A DNA stretch of 64,000 bases from JBGPTF01 sp041490445 (GCA_041490445.1 JBGPTF010000002.1:62001-126000), one strand, 5' to 3'; numbered from the stretch's first letter, positions 24,579 through 34,202 are shown. The notes: generated from the sequence alone by a model not told the origin. Translations and numbers: made by a program.

Positions 24579-25075
24579 TCACACCGCGCGGGCCACGCGC
24601 CGGTATTCCTCTTCCGAGGATTGCGGCAGCAAGACCCAAAGCGTGTAGACGCCCAGGGCCGTACCGAAGGGGATACGAATCAGTGAAAGGATTCCGGCGA
24701 TCAATGCCATCGTGCGCCCCCAAGGTTCGTGCTGCAAGAGGCCCCACGCCGCCAAGATTGCAACAATCGCCCAGACGACTGCGAAGCCCGCGGCTGCCCC
24801 CAGGATGTTGTGGACGAAGCGACCAAGGGGGAACCCCAATGGCTCCCTTGGAAACCAGGAGAGCATGAACGGCAAGAAAACCCGCCCGACGGCGAAAAGC
24901 CAGACCAGCTCGAGGATTCGCAGGGCGCCCGCGGCAGCCCACAGAATCCCCAGCAACGTCATTTGACGGCTCACTCGCCCGCCGTTCCAGGAATCGGGGC
25001 GCCGACCGGCTTGCCGCAGGAATTGCAGAACCTGGAGGCCGCTTCCAATTCCTTGCCGCAACGATCACAGAACAT
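24579..25075 (-). pseudogene. Zinc-ribbon membrane protein, apparently frameshifted
   Basis: Two adjacent minus-strand frames look like one broken gene. The first (24971-25075) has a strong TAGGAGGTG site and encodes 34 aa, MFCDRCGKELEAASRFCNSC..., a classic two-CxxC zinc ribbon, and stops at TGA 24971-24973. In the next frame the membrane part begins at once (GGRVSRQMTLLGILWAAAGALRIL..., about 128 aa to the stop at 24579) with four hydrophobic segments. Zinc ribbon plus short linker plus 'LLGILW'-type membrane domain is a layout I associate with acidobacterial proteins, so a one-base shift, sequencing error or programmed coupling (8-bp gap, ATG 24962) should be tested. Confidence 0.6.
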
Positions 25076-25185
25076 CGCACACCTCCTACGCGGTCACTTC
25101 TCTATTTCGGATACGGAAACAGATGCAACTTTGTTTCGTGAGCCCCGAGCGCCGGAGGGATTCCTTGGATTATTTGCTCGGGCTC

Positions 25186-26130
25186 TTAAAAGAACTGTCC
25201 CATGCGCCGGAACTTATCGTAACGCCGGGCGAGTAGCTCCGAGGTTTTCAGGCACGAGAGTTCGTCCAGGGAGCGATGCAACACCGGATCGAGCATTTCC
25301 GCGGCCGCCTCGTAGTCCATGTGCGCGCCGCCTTCGGGCTCGGGAACAATTTCGTCGATGAGCCCCAGATTCTGCAGATCCGGCGCTGTAATCTTCAGCG
25401 CCTCGGCAGCCAACTCCGCTTTCGTGGCCTCCCGCCACATAATGGAAGCGCAGCCTTCAGGCGAGATGACCGAATAGACGGAATTTTCGAGCATGTTCAC
25501 GCGGTCACCGACGGCGATGGCGAGCGCGCCGCCCGAGCCTCCCTCCCCCGTGATCGTCACCAGGATGGGCACCGGCAGACGAGCCATCTCGCGAAGATTC
25601 CGCGCAATCGCTTCCGCCTGCCCGCGCTCTTCCGCGTCCACACCCGGATAGGCGCCCGGCGTATCTACAAACGTAAAGACAGGGCGATTGAATTTAGCGG
25701 CCAGCTGCATGACGCGCAGGGCCTTGCGGTAGCCTTCGGGCTTGGCCTGGCCAAAGTTGCGCGCGAGACGCTGCTTCATGTCGCGCCCCTTCTGATGTCC
25801 GATGACCATCACCGGGCGGCTGTGGTAGCGCGCCATCCCGCAGATGATTGCCGGGTCGTCGGCATAGGCGCGATCCCCGTGCAGTTCGCTGAACTCCGTG
25901 AAAAGCAGGCGCACCCAGTCGAGGGTATAAGGCCGCTGGGGGTGGCGCGCGAGCTGGAGCCGCTGCCATGCGCCGAGATGCGTGTAGAATTCGTGCTTCA
26001 GCTCGAGGACTTCTCTGCGGATTCGTTCGATTTCCTGATCGGTTTCCTCGCCGGGAGGCGCAATGCGGCCGAGCTCTTCGACTTCCCGCGCGAGCGCCTC
26101 GAGTTCTTTTTTGTGCTCTTTCGAATCCAT
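25186..26130 (-). CDS. accA: Acetyl-CoA carboxylase carboxyltransferase subunit alpha
   Basis: 314 aa. Transfers the carboxyl group from carboxybiotin to acetyl-CoA to give malonyl-CoA, with AccD. Motifs include ARHPQRPYTLDWV, FTEFSELHGDRAYADDPAIICG, VIGHQKGRDMKQRLARNFGQAKPEGYRKALRVM, TFVDTPGAYPGVDAEERGQAEAIARNL and ITGEGGSGGALAIAVGDRVNMLENSVYSVISPEGCASI, the last two forming the crotonase-like active-site cleft. It follows dnaE by 9 bp, an arrangement seen in several bacteria. accD is not in the window. Confidence 0.97.
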   Translation of the reverse strand: MDSKEHKKELEALAREVEELGRIAPPGEETDQEIERIRREVLELKHEFYTHLGAWQRLQLARHPQRPYTLDWVRLLFTEFSELHGDRAYADDPAIICGMARYHSRPVMVIGHQKGRDMKQRLARNFGQAKPEGYRKALRVMQLAAKFNRPVFTFVDTPGAYPGVDAEERGQAEAIARNLREMARLPVPILVTITGEGGSGGALAIAVGDRVNMLENSVYSVISPEGCASIMWREATKAELAAEALKITAPDLQNLGLIDEIVPEPEGGAHMDYEAAAEMLDPVLHRSLDELSCLKTSELLARRYDKFRRMGQFF

Positions 26131-26139
26131 GATCGGTCT

Positions 26140-29100
26140 TCAGGGCACCATGGCAACGGCGTCCGTTCCGCAGAGGCCGCGCACGGCTTCCACAAGTTCG
26201 GAATCCGGCTTCACGCCGCCATCCGCTTCCAGCGTAGCAATCGTGCCATCGGGATTCACCAACTCAAACGCCACGCGGCAGCGGCCCGGCTTGCTGGCGA
26301 GGAGCTCGTGCAGCCGGTCCAGCGTGCTGGTGTCCATCGCGCCCAAGTCCACGCGAACGCGCATCAGACCGCCGGGCGACGGCGACATCTCTTCGATCGG
26401 GCGGGCGTCGGATGCCACGACGCGCGTGCCCGCTTCCTCGACATTGATGCGGCCCTTGATGAGGAGAGGAGTTCCCGCGCGCAAGACGGGCTCGAGGCGG
26501 CCGAAGGCTTCCGGAAAAAACAGCACGTCAACCACGCCGGTACGATCCTGGAGTGTGTAGATGGCCCATCGCGCACCCCTCTTGGAACGCATGGAGCGCG
26601 ACTGCACGATGATGCCGGCAATGAGGATGTCGTCTCCATTGCGCTTGCCTTCGAGCGCGCCCAGTTCCGTGGCACCGAACTCGCTCAATCGCCCGGCGTA
26701 TTTGTCGAGGGGGTGCCCGGAGATATAGAAGCCGAGCATGGCGTATTCGCCCGCCAGGCGTTCTTCCTCCGACCAGGGATTGGCGTCACGAAGCTGCCGC
26801 TGCTCATAGGTCGGAGCGCTCGACCCCGCAAACAAACCCTTCTGGCCAACTGCCCGGTGGTGGCTGAACTTTTGCCCGTAGAGGAGCAATTCCTCGATCG
26901 AAGTGAACAACTGTTCGCGAGCACCGAGAGAATCCATCGCCCCGCACTTGATCAGGCTTTCGAGAACGCGCTTGTTCAAAACCTTTGGGTCAACGTCCTC
27001 GATAAAATCATGCACGGTCTTGAAGCGGCCAAGGCGTCCGCGCGATTCCAAGGTGGCCCGCGCCGTGCTTTCCCCAACGTTCTTGATCGCCGCCAGGCCG
27101 AAACGAATCGAACCGCCCACCGGCGTGAAGTTCAGCGAGCTCTCGTTCACGTCCGGCGGCAAGACGGTGATGCCCATTCCGCGCGCCTCGTTGATGTACT
27201 TCACGACCTTGTCCGTGTTTCCTGTTTCCGAGGTCAGCAGCGCGGCCACAAATTCGACCGGGAAATGCGTTTTCAGGTAGGCGGTCTGGTAGGCCAGCAA
27301 CGCGTAGGCGCAGGAGTGTGACTTGTTGAAACCGTAGCCCGCAAATTCGGCCATGAGGTCAAAAATCTTCTCGGCTTTTTTCGCCGGCACCTTGCGAGCG
27401 CGGCAACCAGCCAGGAATTGCTCCCGCTGCGCGGCCATCTCTTCCCGTTTTTTCTTCCCCATGGCGCGGCGCAGGATATCCGCTTCGCCGAGGGAGAATC
27501 CGGCAAGGCGGTTGGCGATTTGCATGACCTGCTCCTGGTAGAGGATCACGCCGTACGTTTCGGAAAGAATTTCCTGGAGATCCGGCAGGTCGTAGGCAAC
27601 TTTCTTTTTCCCGTGTTTGCGCGCAATAAAATCGTCAATCATCCCACCCTGGATGGGACCGGGACGGTAGAGCGCATTCAGGGCCGTGAGATCTTCCAGG
27701 CGCGCCGGCTGGTAGCGGCGGAGAATGTCGCGCATGCCGTGCGACTCAAATTGGAAGATGCCGGTGGTGTCGCCCCGCGAAAACAGGGCATAGGTCTCCG
27801 GATCGTCCAGGGTCAGGGCGGCAAGGTCCAGGGCCAGGTCCGGGCGATTCTGCTCGATGAGCTTGACCGCATCGAAAAGAACGGTCAGCGTCGTCAGCCC
27901 CAGAAAATCCATTTTGAGCAGGCCGATGCGCTCGAGCGCATTCATGTCGTACTGCGTGGTGATTTCATCCCGGTTCGACTTGTAGAGAGGAACGATTTCC
28001 GTGAGCGGCTGCGGAGAAATCACAACGCCGGCGGCGTGCGTCGACGCGTGGCGCGCCAGGCCTTCGAGACGCTGCGCCACGCCGAGAAGTTCCTTATAGC
28101 GCTCGTCTTTTTCGCACTGCGACACGAGCTGCGGTGATTGTTTTAGAGCATCTTCGAGCGTGATGTTGATCTGGTTCGGCACAAGCTTCGCGAGCCGGTC
28201 CACTTCCCCGTACGGGAGGTCCAGCGCGCGTCCGGTGTCCTTGATCGCCGCTTTCGCGGCCATGGTGCCGAAGGTGATGATCTGCGCGACGCTCTTTTCC
28301 CCGTACTTCTGGCGGACGTATTCGATCACCTCGCCGCGGCGGCGCACGCAAAAATCAATGTCGATATCCGGCAAGGAAATGCGTTCGGGATTCAGAAAGC
28401 GCTCGAACAGTAGATCGTATTGCAGCGGATCCACGTCGGTGATTCGCAATGCGTAGCTGACGAGACTCCCGGCAGCCGAGCCGCGCCCCGGCCCAACGGG
28501 CACGCCTTGCGCGCGCGCGTAATGGATGAAATCCCAAACGATCAAGAAGTAGCCGGCAAAGCGCATTTTCTTGATTATTTCGATCTCGTCGGACAGCCGC
28601 TGCTCGTACGCGGGAATCGGCCTTCGCAGCCTTCCCTCATTTGCCAGGCGCTCGAGCTGCGGCAGGCGGCCGGCGAAACCGTCGCGCACCATCTTTTCGA
28701 AATAGGTCTCGGCGGTATATCCCTCGGGCACCTGAAACTCGGGAAACGGATTCTGCATGCGCTCGATCTTTACCTGGCAGCGCTCGGCAATCGCCACGGT
28801 GCGGTCAAGGGCGTCCGGAAGTTCCCGGAAGACCTGCCCCATTTCTTCAGCAGTTTTGAAATAGAATTGGTCAGTCGCAAAACGCATCCGCTGCGGGTCG
28901 CTCATTGTCTTGCCGGTCTGGATGCAGAGCAAGACCTCCTGGGCGTGGGCGTCCGACTTGGTCAGATAGTGACAATCGTTCGTGGCGACCAGGGGGATGC
29001 CGGTCTCGCGCGAGAGATGGACCAGGTCACGATTGACCCGTTTTTCCACTTCGATGCCCTGGTCCTGAATCTCGAGGAAGAAGTTTCCCTTGCCGAAGAT

Positions 29101-29595
29101 TTCTTGCAGGCGATACGCCGCCTTCCGCGCATTGTCCATGCGCTCTTCGAGGACGTTTTCGGTGACCTCACCGCGCAGACAGGCAGACAGCGCGATCAAG
29201 CCGCGGCTGTGTTTCGCGAGGAGGTCATGATCCACGCGCGGCTTGTAATAGAAGCCGTCGAGAAAACCGGTGGAGACCAGCTGAATCAGGTTGCGATATC
29301 CCTCGTTCGTTTCGCAGAGGAGAACAAGGTGGTTCGATCGTTCCGCCTCCGCGCCTTTCACCGTATGACTGCCGGGAGCAACGTAAACTTCGCATCCGAT
29401 GATCGGCTTTACGCCCCGAGTCGTGGCTTCGTGAAAGAAATTGGCCGCCGCAAAAAGATTGCCGTGGTCGGTGACAGCGACGGCCGGCATGTCCCGCCGC
29501 GCCGCCTCCGTGGTAAGTTCCGTGATTTCGCAGGCGCCATCGAGGAGGGAATAATCCGTATGAAGATGGAGATGAACGAAGTTCGGAGCGCCCAT
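26140..29595 (-). CDS. dnaE: DNA polymerase III subunit alpha (DnaE1 type)
   Basis: Replicative polymerase, 1151 aa. N-terminal PHP domain (HLHTDYSLLDG, then DHGNLFA), palm motifs with catalytic acids (GRGSAAGSLVSYAL, PDIDIDFCVRRRGEVIEY), fingers and tandem helix-hairpin-helix region, and a C-terminal OB-fold (AGIIVQSRSMRSKRG...YTLQDRTGVVDVLFFPEAF). Length and layout match DnaE1. The start is chosen at MGAPNFVHLHLHTD, the family's usual beginning. It is upstream of accA in one unit. Confidence 0.97.
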   Translation of the reverse strand: MGAPNFVHLHLHTDYSLLDGACEITELTTEAARRDMPAVAVTDHGNLFAAANFFHEATTRGVKPIIGCEVYVAPGSHTVKGAEAERSNHLVLLCETNEGYRNLIQLVSTGFLDGFYYKPRVDHDLLAKHSRGLIALSACLRGEVTENVLEERMDNARKAAYRLQEIFGKGNFFLEIQDQGIEVEKRVNRDLVHLSRETGIPLVATNDCHYLTKSDAHAQEVLLCIQTGKTMSDPQRMRFATDQFYFKTAEEMGQVFRELPDALDRTVAIAERCQVKIERMQNPFPEFQVPEGYTAETYFEKMVRDGFAGRLPQLERLANEGRLRRPIPAYEQRLSDEIEIIKKMRFAGYFLIVWDFIHYARAQGVPVGPGRGSAAGSLVSYALRITDVDPLQYDLLFERFLNPERISLPDIDIDFCVRRRGEVIEYVRQKYGEKSVAQIITFGTMAAKAAIKDTGRALDLPYGEVDRLAKLVPNQINITLEDALKQSPQLVSQCEKDERYKELLGVAQRLEGLARHASTHAAGVVISPQPLTEIVPLYKSNRDEITTQYDMNALERIGLLKMDFLGLTTLTVLFDAVKLIEQNRPDLALDLAALTLDDPETYALFSRGDTTGIFQFESHGMRDILRRYQPARLEDLTALNALYRPGPIQGGMIDDFIARKHGKKKVAYDLPDLQEILSETYGVILYQEQVMQIANRLAGFSLGEADILRRAMGKKKREEMAAQREQFLAGCRARKVPAKKAEKIFDLMAEFAGYGFNKSHSCAYALLAYQTAYLKTHFPVEFVAALLTSETGNTDKVVKYINEARGMGITVLPPDVNESSLNFTPVGGSIRFGLAAIKNVGESTARATLESRGRLGRFKTVHDFIEDVDPKVLNKRVLESLIKCGAMDSLGAREQLFTSIEELLLYGQKFSHHRAVGQKGLFAGSSAPTYEQRQLRDANPWSEEERLAGEYAMLGFYISGHPLDKYAGRLSEFGATELGALEGKRNGDDILIAGIIVQSRSMRSKRGARWAIYTLQDRTGVVDVLFFPEAFGRLEPVLRAGTPLLIKGRINVEEAGTRVVASDARPIEEMSPSPGGLMRVRVDLGAMDTSTLDRLHELLASKPGRCRVAFELVNPDGTIATLEADGGVKPDSELVEAVRGLCGTDAVAMVP

Positions 29596-29666
29596 GCCGA
29601 CCTATTGTAATCCGCTGATGTGCATTTGGCTACAGAAGTGACGCGCGCAAGAAAATGATGTACCGC

Positions 29667-31238
29667 TCAGCGACGGCGAGCGCGCTTCGGCGGTTTGCGC
29701 TTCTTGGGTCGCGACGCGTGCTTCCGGGCGGGAGTACGAGTCCCTGCCGGCTTCTTTGCTTTGGATGCTGGTCCTTTTGCAGGTCCTGCGGTGGCCTTCG
29801 GCGCGGGCGTTTTCGCAGCCTTCGGCGGAGGCGTTCCCTTGGCAGCCGCCCGGGGAACTCCCGACTGTGCGGCGAACTTCGCTTTCGCCGCGGCAGCCTC
29901 CATCAGCTTTTCTTTGCTCTTCTTTTTCTTCTCCGGGATCAGCTTTTTCTTCGGTTCTTCCTTGATTCCGGCAAGCTTGCGCAGCAGCTTTGTGCGATCC
30001 TCCGGCAGGCGGCCTTGGCCGCGCAACTGCCGCTCGAAAAAGTCTTCCAGGATCTTGTCGAATTTCGCGCCACGGGGTATGCCCAACGAATCAAGCTCGG
30101 CGACCGGAAGAGCCATCCGCAGCGGACGCCACTTGGTCAGGTAATTGCGGATTTTGCTCTGCGCCCGGGGATTGGGATACTCGGCATGCAGGAAAGCCAA
30201 CAGGTCGAGCGGAATTCCCGCCAGATAGAAATACGCATCGCGCGGCGCTTTCGTCTTGCGGCCCTTCAAGAATTTCAGGACCTTTTCCGTTTCTTCGGGA
30301 AGATTCACGACGGCGTCCACTTCCGCCGCGCGCAGTTCCAGATGACGAAGCGCCGCGCTACGTTCGCGCGATTTCAGTCTTCCGAAAAGGAAGTAGGTGA
30401 CCGGGGAGGACAGCCTCGGGCGCAGACCTGCGGCAAACAGGTTCTCGCGAGCGCGGCTGAGCTTGGCCAGGCTGTCGTAATCGGGGCGCCGCCGCGGGAG
30501 ATGGGGGTGAATGCGGCCCAGCAATCCGCGAGATTCCCACGCTTTCAGAATCGCGGTGGGATTATCCTCGCGGCCGAGCTGGCGGATTTCCTGCCCGACG
30601 TCGCCGCCCCCGATTGTTTCGTGCAGGCCCCGCTCCATTGCCAGATCGAACCATTCCGCCGTCCGCGCTTCCATCTTGAAGCCCATCCGCGCGCAGTAGC
30701 GCAGAATGCGCAGCAGACGGATGGGCTGGTTGGTGAAGGCGTGAATCGAAAGCGTGCGGACTTCATGTTTTTCGAGATCGGCGAGTCCGTTCGTGGGATC
30801 GAGCAAAAGCCCGCGCGAATTCGGGTTCAGGGAAATGGCGATGGCATTGATGGACAAATCACGCCGGCGCAGGTCTTCCATCACGGTAGACCAGCGGGTT
30901 TCCGGTCTTGCGCCTGGCCGGTCATACACATCATCCCGCGCCGCCGAAATCGAGCCATCCACATCACCCGCGAAGATCAGCTCGTAATGACGCAGCTTCT
31001 CGTTCTCGGAGAGGATCCTTGCCCCGCCCTTCTCCAGTTCGCGCACGATCCTCGCCGGGTTGCCTTCGATGGTGAAATCCAGGTCGCGCAGCGGCATTCC
31101 CGAAATCAAATCGCGGACGGCTCCGCCGGTCAGATACACGTTCGATTCCTGCGCGCGCGCCAATTCCTGCACGCGGACCAGAGCGGCGCGTTGCTCGGGC
31201 GAGAGCCGGCTTTCCAGCAGGTACATGTAATCAGGCAT
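29667..31238 (-). CDS. tRNA nucleotidyltransferase/poly(A) polymerase family protein with histone-H1-like tail
   Basis: 523 aa from ATG 31238. N-terminal nucleotidyltransferase: GGAVRD (38-43) and the catalytic DLD (Asp52, Asp54), then RRRDLSINAIAI and PIRLLRILRYCARMGF, the head/neck signatures of class II CCA-adding enzymes and poly(A) polymerases. No HD domain is seen. The last ~98 residues (about 426-523) are Lys/Ala/Pro-rich, with KKKSK, AAAAKAKF and a very basic end (RPKKRKPPKRARRR), as in H1-like proteins. Whether it adds CCA, A tails or both cannot be told from sequence. It follows xerD by 70 bp. Confidence 0.85.
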   Translation of the reverse strand: MPDYMYLLESRLSPEQRAALVRVQELARAQESNVYLTGGAVRDLISGMPLRDLDFTIEGNPARIVRELEKGGARILSENEKLRHYELIFAGDVDGSISAARDDVYDRPGARPETRWSTVMEDLRRRDLSINAIAISLNPNSRGLLLDPTNGLADLEKHEVRTLSIHAFTNQPIRLLRILRYCARMGFKMEARTAEWFDLAMERGLHETIGGGDVGQEIRQLGREDNPTAILKAWESRGLLGRIHPHLPRRRPDYDSLAKLSRARENLFAAGLRPRLSSPVTYFLFGRLKSRERSAALRHLELRAAEVDAVVNLPEETEKVLKFLKGRKTKAPRDAYFYLAGIPLDLLAFLHAEYPNPRAQSKIRNYLTKWRPLRMALPVAELDSLGIPRGAKFDKILEDFFERQLRGQGRLPEDRTKLLRKLAGIKEEPKKKLIPEKKKKSKEKLMEAAAAKAKFAAQSGVPRAAAKGTPPPKAAKTPAPKATAGPAKGPASKAKKPAGTRTPARKHASRPKKRKPPKRARRR

Positions 31239-31308
31239 GCAGTTCCTCGCTTCCTGTTGCCACGGTTTCTTGCGAGCCGTTACCCATGAACCCGGAGGCA
31301 AATGCCTT

Positions 31309-32211
31309 TCATGCGCGGGGATGGTGCTGCTTGTAAATTTCCTTCAAACGCGCTTGCATCACATGGGTATAAATCTGCGTCGTTGAAATATCCGAATGGC
31401 CAAGCATCATCTGCACCGAGCGGAGATCGGCCCCGCGCTCGAGCAGGTGTGTCGCAAAGCTGTGCCGGAGCTTGTGCGGTGATAGCCGGGTGCGAAGCCC
31501 TGCGCGCCGGCCGTAATTTTGCAGCGCGAGCCAAAAACCGATCCGGCCCAGCCGGCCGCCCGACTGGGTCAAGAACAGATACGGGGACGACTTGTCCCGC
31601 AATAATTGCGGGCGCGAAGTTTGGAGATACTCTCTTACCGCAGCTATTGCGGGACGTCCCACCGGCACCAGGCGCTCCTTGTTTCCCTTCCCGATACACC
31701 GAAGGCAGCCCATTTCCATATGGATATCTGCGACTCGCAGGCCGGTCAGTTCGGAGACGCGCAGCCCGGTGCTGTACAACAGTTCCAGCATCGCCTTGTT
31801 GCGCATTCCCAGCTTGGTTGTGGTATCGGGTTGCGCGAGGAGCCGCTCCACCTCTTCCAGGGAGAGAAAGCTCGGCAATCCTTTTCGAAACTTCGGGGAC
31901 TCGATATTGAGAGTCGGGTCCTCCCGGAGCGCGCCTTCCGTCAGCGCGAAGCGGTAAAAGGTCCGCAGCGCCACCAGATGGCGGGCCACCGAACGGCTTC
32001 CCAGCTTTCGCCGATAGAGGCTTCCGAGAAAGTCGACGATGTCATCCCGGCGAAACTGGTCCAGTCGTTTTCGATTCTGGCGCGCATAGGCATCCAGCTT
32101 TACGAGATCACGCCCGTACGCCGAAATGGTGTTCTGCGACAAGCCCTTCTCGACGCGGAGATAATTCAAGAATTCTTGAATCAGGCTATTCACATTTCCT
32201 GCCGGTCTCAT
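31309..32211 (-). CDS. xerD: Tyrosine recombinase XerC/XerD family
   Basis: 300 aa from ATG 32211. Core-binding SAM-like domain (NSLIQEFLNYLRVEKGLSQNTISAYGRDL) and a catalytic domain with the complete R-K-H-R-H-Y set: STGLRVSEL, CIGKGNKERLVPV, HKLRHSFATHLLERGADLRSVQMMLGHSDISTTQIYTHV. This is the XerD-like motif set and length, so a chromosome-dimer-resolution role at dif is likely; no phage or integron genes are adjacent. The upstream frame to 32271 lacks support. Which of XerC or XerD it is cannot be settled by one gene. Confidence 0.9.
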   Translation of the reverse strand: MRPAGNVNSLIQEFLNYLRVEKGLSQNTISAYGRDLVKLDAYARQNRKRLDQFRRDDIVDFLGSLYRRKLGSRSVARHLVALRTFYRFALTEGALREDPTLNIESPKFRKGLPSFLSLEEVERLLAQPDTTTKLGMRNKAMLELLYSTGLRVSELTGLRVADIHMEMGCLRCIGKGNKERLVPVGRPAIAAVREYLQTSRPQLLRDKSSPYLFLTQSGGRLGRIGFWLALQNYGRRAGLRTRLSPHKLRHSFATHLLERGADLRSVQMMLGHSDISTTQIYTHVMQARLKEIYKQHHPRA

Positions 32212-32553
32212 CGCCGCCCGCCAATCCCGCTGGCCCGAGATCCCCTGAACCCAGGATGACGTGCTCTGCACCCAGCTTCATCGCTATGGATTTGAAAGAC
32301 AAGAGTAAGAGGACCCGCGGCTATCGAAGCTTCCGCCGTCTGGTGATCCGCTGGCCCTGGGGTATCCGAAAAGCCGGCCGTCAAGGTTGGCTAAGTTGAT
32401 GAGGGAAGCGGACTTGAGTCTCGCGCTGGTCTGGGTCAATTGCCGGCCGCTCCGAGCCTAACCCTTTAAACACCAATAAGTTGACAGCCTATTCGACGCA
32501 AGATAGCATACCGCAGGTCAATTAGCAAGAGCCTCTCCCAAGGCCTCCATTTC
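32212..32553. other. 342-bp intergenic region with a promoter
   Basis: Lies between divergent xerD and the conserved hypothetical gene. The only features I see are a sigma70-type promoter at 32481-32509 and a 37-codon basic frame (32286-32399) that is not convincing. No tRNA-like T-arm motif (GGTTCGAATCC) is present. Confidence 0.5.
32481..32509 (+). promoter_or_regulatory. Sigma70-type promoter for the conserved hypothetical gene and probably lpxD
   Basis: TTGACA (32481-32486), 17-bp spacer, TAGCAT (32504-32509; four of six -10 matches). The downstream start codon is a GTG at 32554, giving a leader of about 40 bases. Confidence 0.55.
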
Positions 32554-33051
32554 GTGAAAAGCCGAAGCCCATCTTCAACGCACAAGAAGGTGATGGTACT
32601 CCTGTTCGAGGGGGACACGCTGCGGGGGTACTTGAATCCCGCTCCGCTGGGCCGCACGGAGGTCCTAGATCTTCTCACGCAGGACGGCGAGCACCGCCAG
32701 ATACCCCTCACCGAGGTGAAGAGCGTCCATTTCGTACGGGAATTCACCGAAAAGTTCGAGCCGGAGCGCAAGGCGTTTTTCAGCCGGCCGAAGCTGGATG
32801 GCCTCTGGGTTCGGCTGCGGTTCCGGGACAATGACACGATCGAAGGAATCGTGCCGAACGAGCTTCTCGATATGCTGGACCACGGAGTGCAGATCACGCC
32901 GCCCGATCTTCACGGCAACAGCCTGCGAATTTTCATTCCCCGCTCCGCGCTCACGGAGATGAAGGTATTGGGGGTGGTGGGAGTCGCACGACGGTTGCCT
33001 CGCCAGCCCGCCGCGGCAGCCACACCCCAGCCCAAACTGTTCGACGAATAG
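32554..33051 (+). CDS. Conserved protein of unknown function (DUF6982-like)
   Basis: 165 aa, GTG start at 32554; an internal ATG at 32593 is an alternative. Beta-rich: MVLLFEGDTLRGYLNPAPLGRTEVLDLL, IPLTEVKSVHFVREF, GLWVRLRFRDNDTIEGIVPNELL and GNSLRIFIPRSALTEMKVLGVVG. I recall such proteins as common in Acidobacteriota and resembling the DUF6982 family, but the name is from memory. No transmembrane segment or signal peptide. It precedes lpxD with a 118-bp gap and shares its direction. Confidence 0.65.
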   Translation: MKSRSPSSTHKKVMVLLFEGDTLRGYLNPAPLGRTEVLDLLTQDGEHRQIPLTEVKSVHFVREFTEKFEPERKAFFSRPKLDGLWVRLRFRDNDTIEGIVPNELLDMLDHGVQITPPDLHGNSLRIFIPRSALTEMKVLGVVGVARRLPRQPAAAATPQPKLFDE

Positions 33052-33169
33052 CCGGAGGCAAGTCTCCGATTTCGCTCCACCCGCTGGAATGTTGTACATT
33101 CGGAGAAGCACCACAACAGAACGGCCAGAACATGACCGCAGCCTCGCGGGAAGGACAGGAGAGGTCATC

Positions 33170-34189
33170 ATGAAGCTCGGACAAATCGCAAAGGAGTTGG
33201 GATGTCAGCTCGACGGCGACGCGGGACTTGAAATCACGGGCGTTGCGGGGATCGAGGACGCACAGGCAGGGCAACTCACGTTCCTGTCGAATCGCCGGTA
33301 CGTGAAAGCCCTTCGCACAACTCAGGCCTCTGCGATCATCGTTGCGCGGACCGACGGCCCCGTACCCCTTGCCGCGTTGCGTTCGGAGAACCCTTACCTC
33401 GATTTCGCGCGCGCAATCGAGCTTTTCTACGCGCCACCGCGTTACGCGCCCGGGGTGCATCCGACCGCCGTCGTCGCGGCCACGGCCAAGATCGGCACCG
33501 GCGCACATATCGGGCCGTATTGCTTCGTGGACGAAGACGTCGAGATGGGGCGAAACGCAGTTCTGCATAGTTTGGTTTCGGTCTATCGCGGCACGCGAAT
33601 CGGCGATGACTTCTTTGCGCATTCGCACTCGTGCGTCCGCGAGAACTGCCGCATCGGGAACCGCGTCCTGCTCCAGAACGGCGTCGTGATCGGCGGCGAT
33701 GGTTTCGGATTCGCAAGAGACTCCGAGGGACACTGGCACAAGATGCTGCAATCCGGAGTCGTCGTCATCGAGGACGACGTCGAGATCCAGGCCAACAGCG
33801 CCGTGGATCGCGCTACGATTGGAGAGACGCGCATCGGTCGCGGCACTAAAGTGGACGATCTCGCCCTCGTGGGCCACTCCGTCAAGGTGGGCGAGGACAC
33901 GCTCCTGTGCGGGCAAGTCGGTCTTGCGGGATCGTCCCGCGTGGGGAATCGCTGCATCCTCGCCGGACAGTCCGGTTGCGCGGGACACCTGACGGTCGGC
34001 GACGGGGCCATTCTGACGGCGCAGAGCGGCGTAGGAACTGACGTGCCGGCCGGCGCCATTTTCTCCGGCTCGCCTGCGCTGCCAAACGCAGTTTGGCACA
34101 AGTCCGTGGTCGTTTTCGGCCGCTTGGCGGAATTGCAGAAGGCCGTTCGCGAATTGCGCGCCGAAGCGGAGCGGCAGCGCGCCGGGTAA
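33170..34189 (+). CDS. lpxD: UDP-3-O-(3-hydroxyacyl)glucosamine N-acyltransferase
   Basis: Adds the second hydroxyacyl chain to UDP-glucosamine in lipid A synthesis. 339 aa from ATG 33170, preceded by AGGACAGGAGAGG. N-terminal uridine-binding domain (GVAGIEDAQAGQLTFLSNRRYV), then a left-handed beta-helix of hexapeptide repeats (AAT AKIGTGAHIG, VIGGDGFGFARDSEGHWHKM, DRATIGETRIGRGTKVDDL) with the catalytic His in LVGHSVKVG and a C-terminal helix. Implies an LPS-type outer membrane. No other lpx gene lies in this window. Confidence 0.95.
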   Translation: MKLGQIAKELGCQLDGDAGLEITGVAGIEDAQAGQLTFLSNRRYVKALRTTQASAIIVARTDGPVPLAALRSENPYLDFARAIELFYAPPRYAPGVHPTAVVAATAKIGTGAHIGPYCFVDEDVEMGRNAVLHSLVSVYRGTRIGDDFFAHSHSCVRENCRIGNRVLLQNGVVIGGDGFGFARDSEGHWHKMLQSGVVVIEDDVEIQANSAVDRATIGETRIGRGTKVDDLALVGHSVKVGEDTLLCGQVGLAGSSRVGNRCILAGQSGCAGHLTVGDGAILTAQSGVGTDVPAGAIFSGSPALPNAVWHKSVVVFGRLAELQKAVRELRAEAERQRAG

Positions 34190-34202
34190 AGCTTCTTCCC
34201 GC

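Noticed and set aside
25276..27321. 681-codon plus-strand frame opposite accA and dnaE
   Set aside because: Antisense to two well-identified genes; no domain pattern; long frames are expected opposite GC-rich genes.
32286..32399. Basic 37-codon frame upstream of the conserved hypothetical gene
   Set aside because: Short, strongly basic, no ribosome-binding site or homologue that I recognise.
32212..32553. Possible tRNA gene in the xerD upstream gap
   Set aside because: I looked for a T-arm and acceptor stem and found none.
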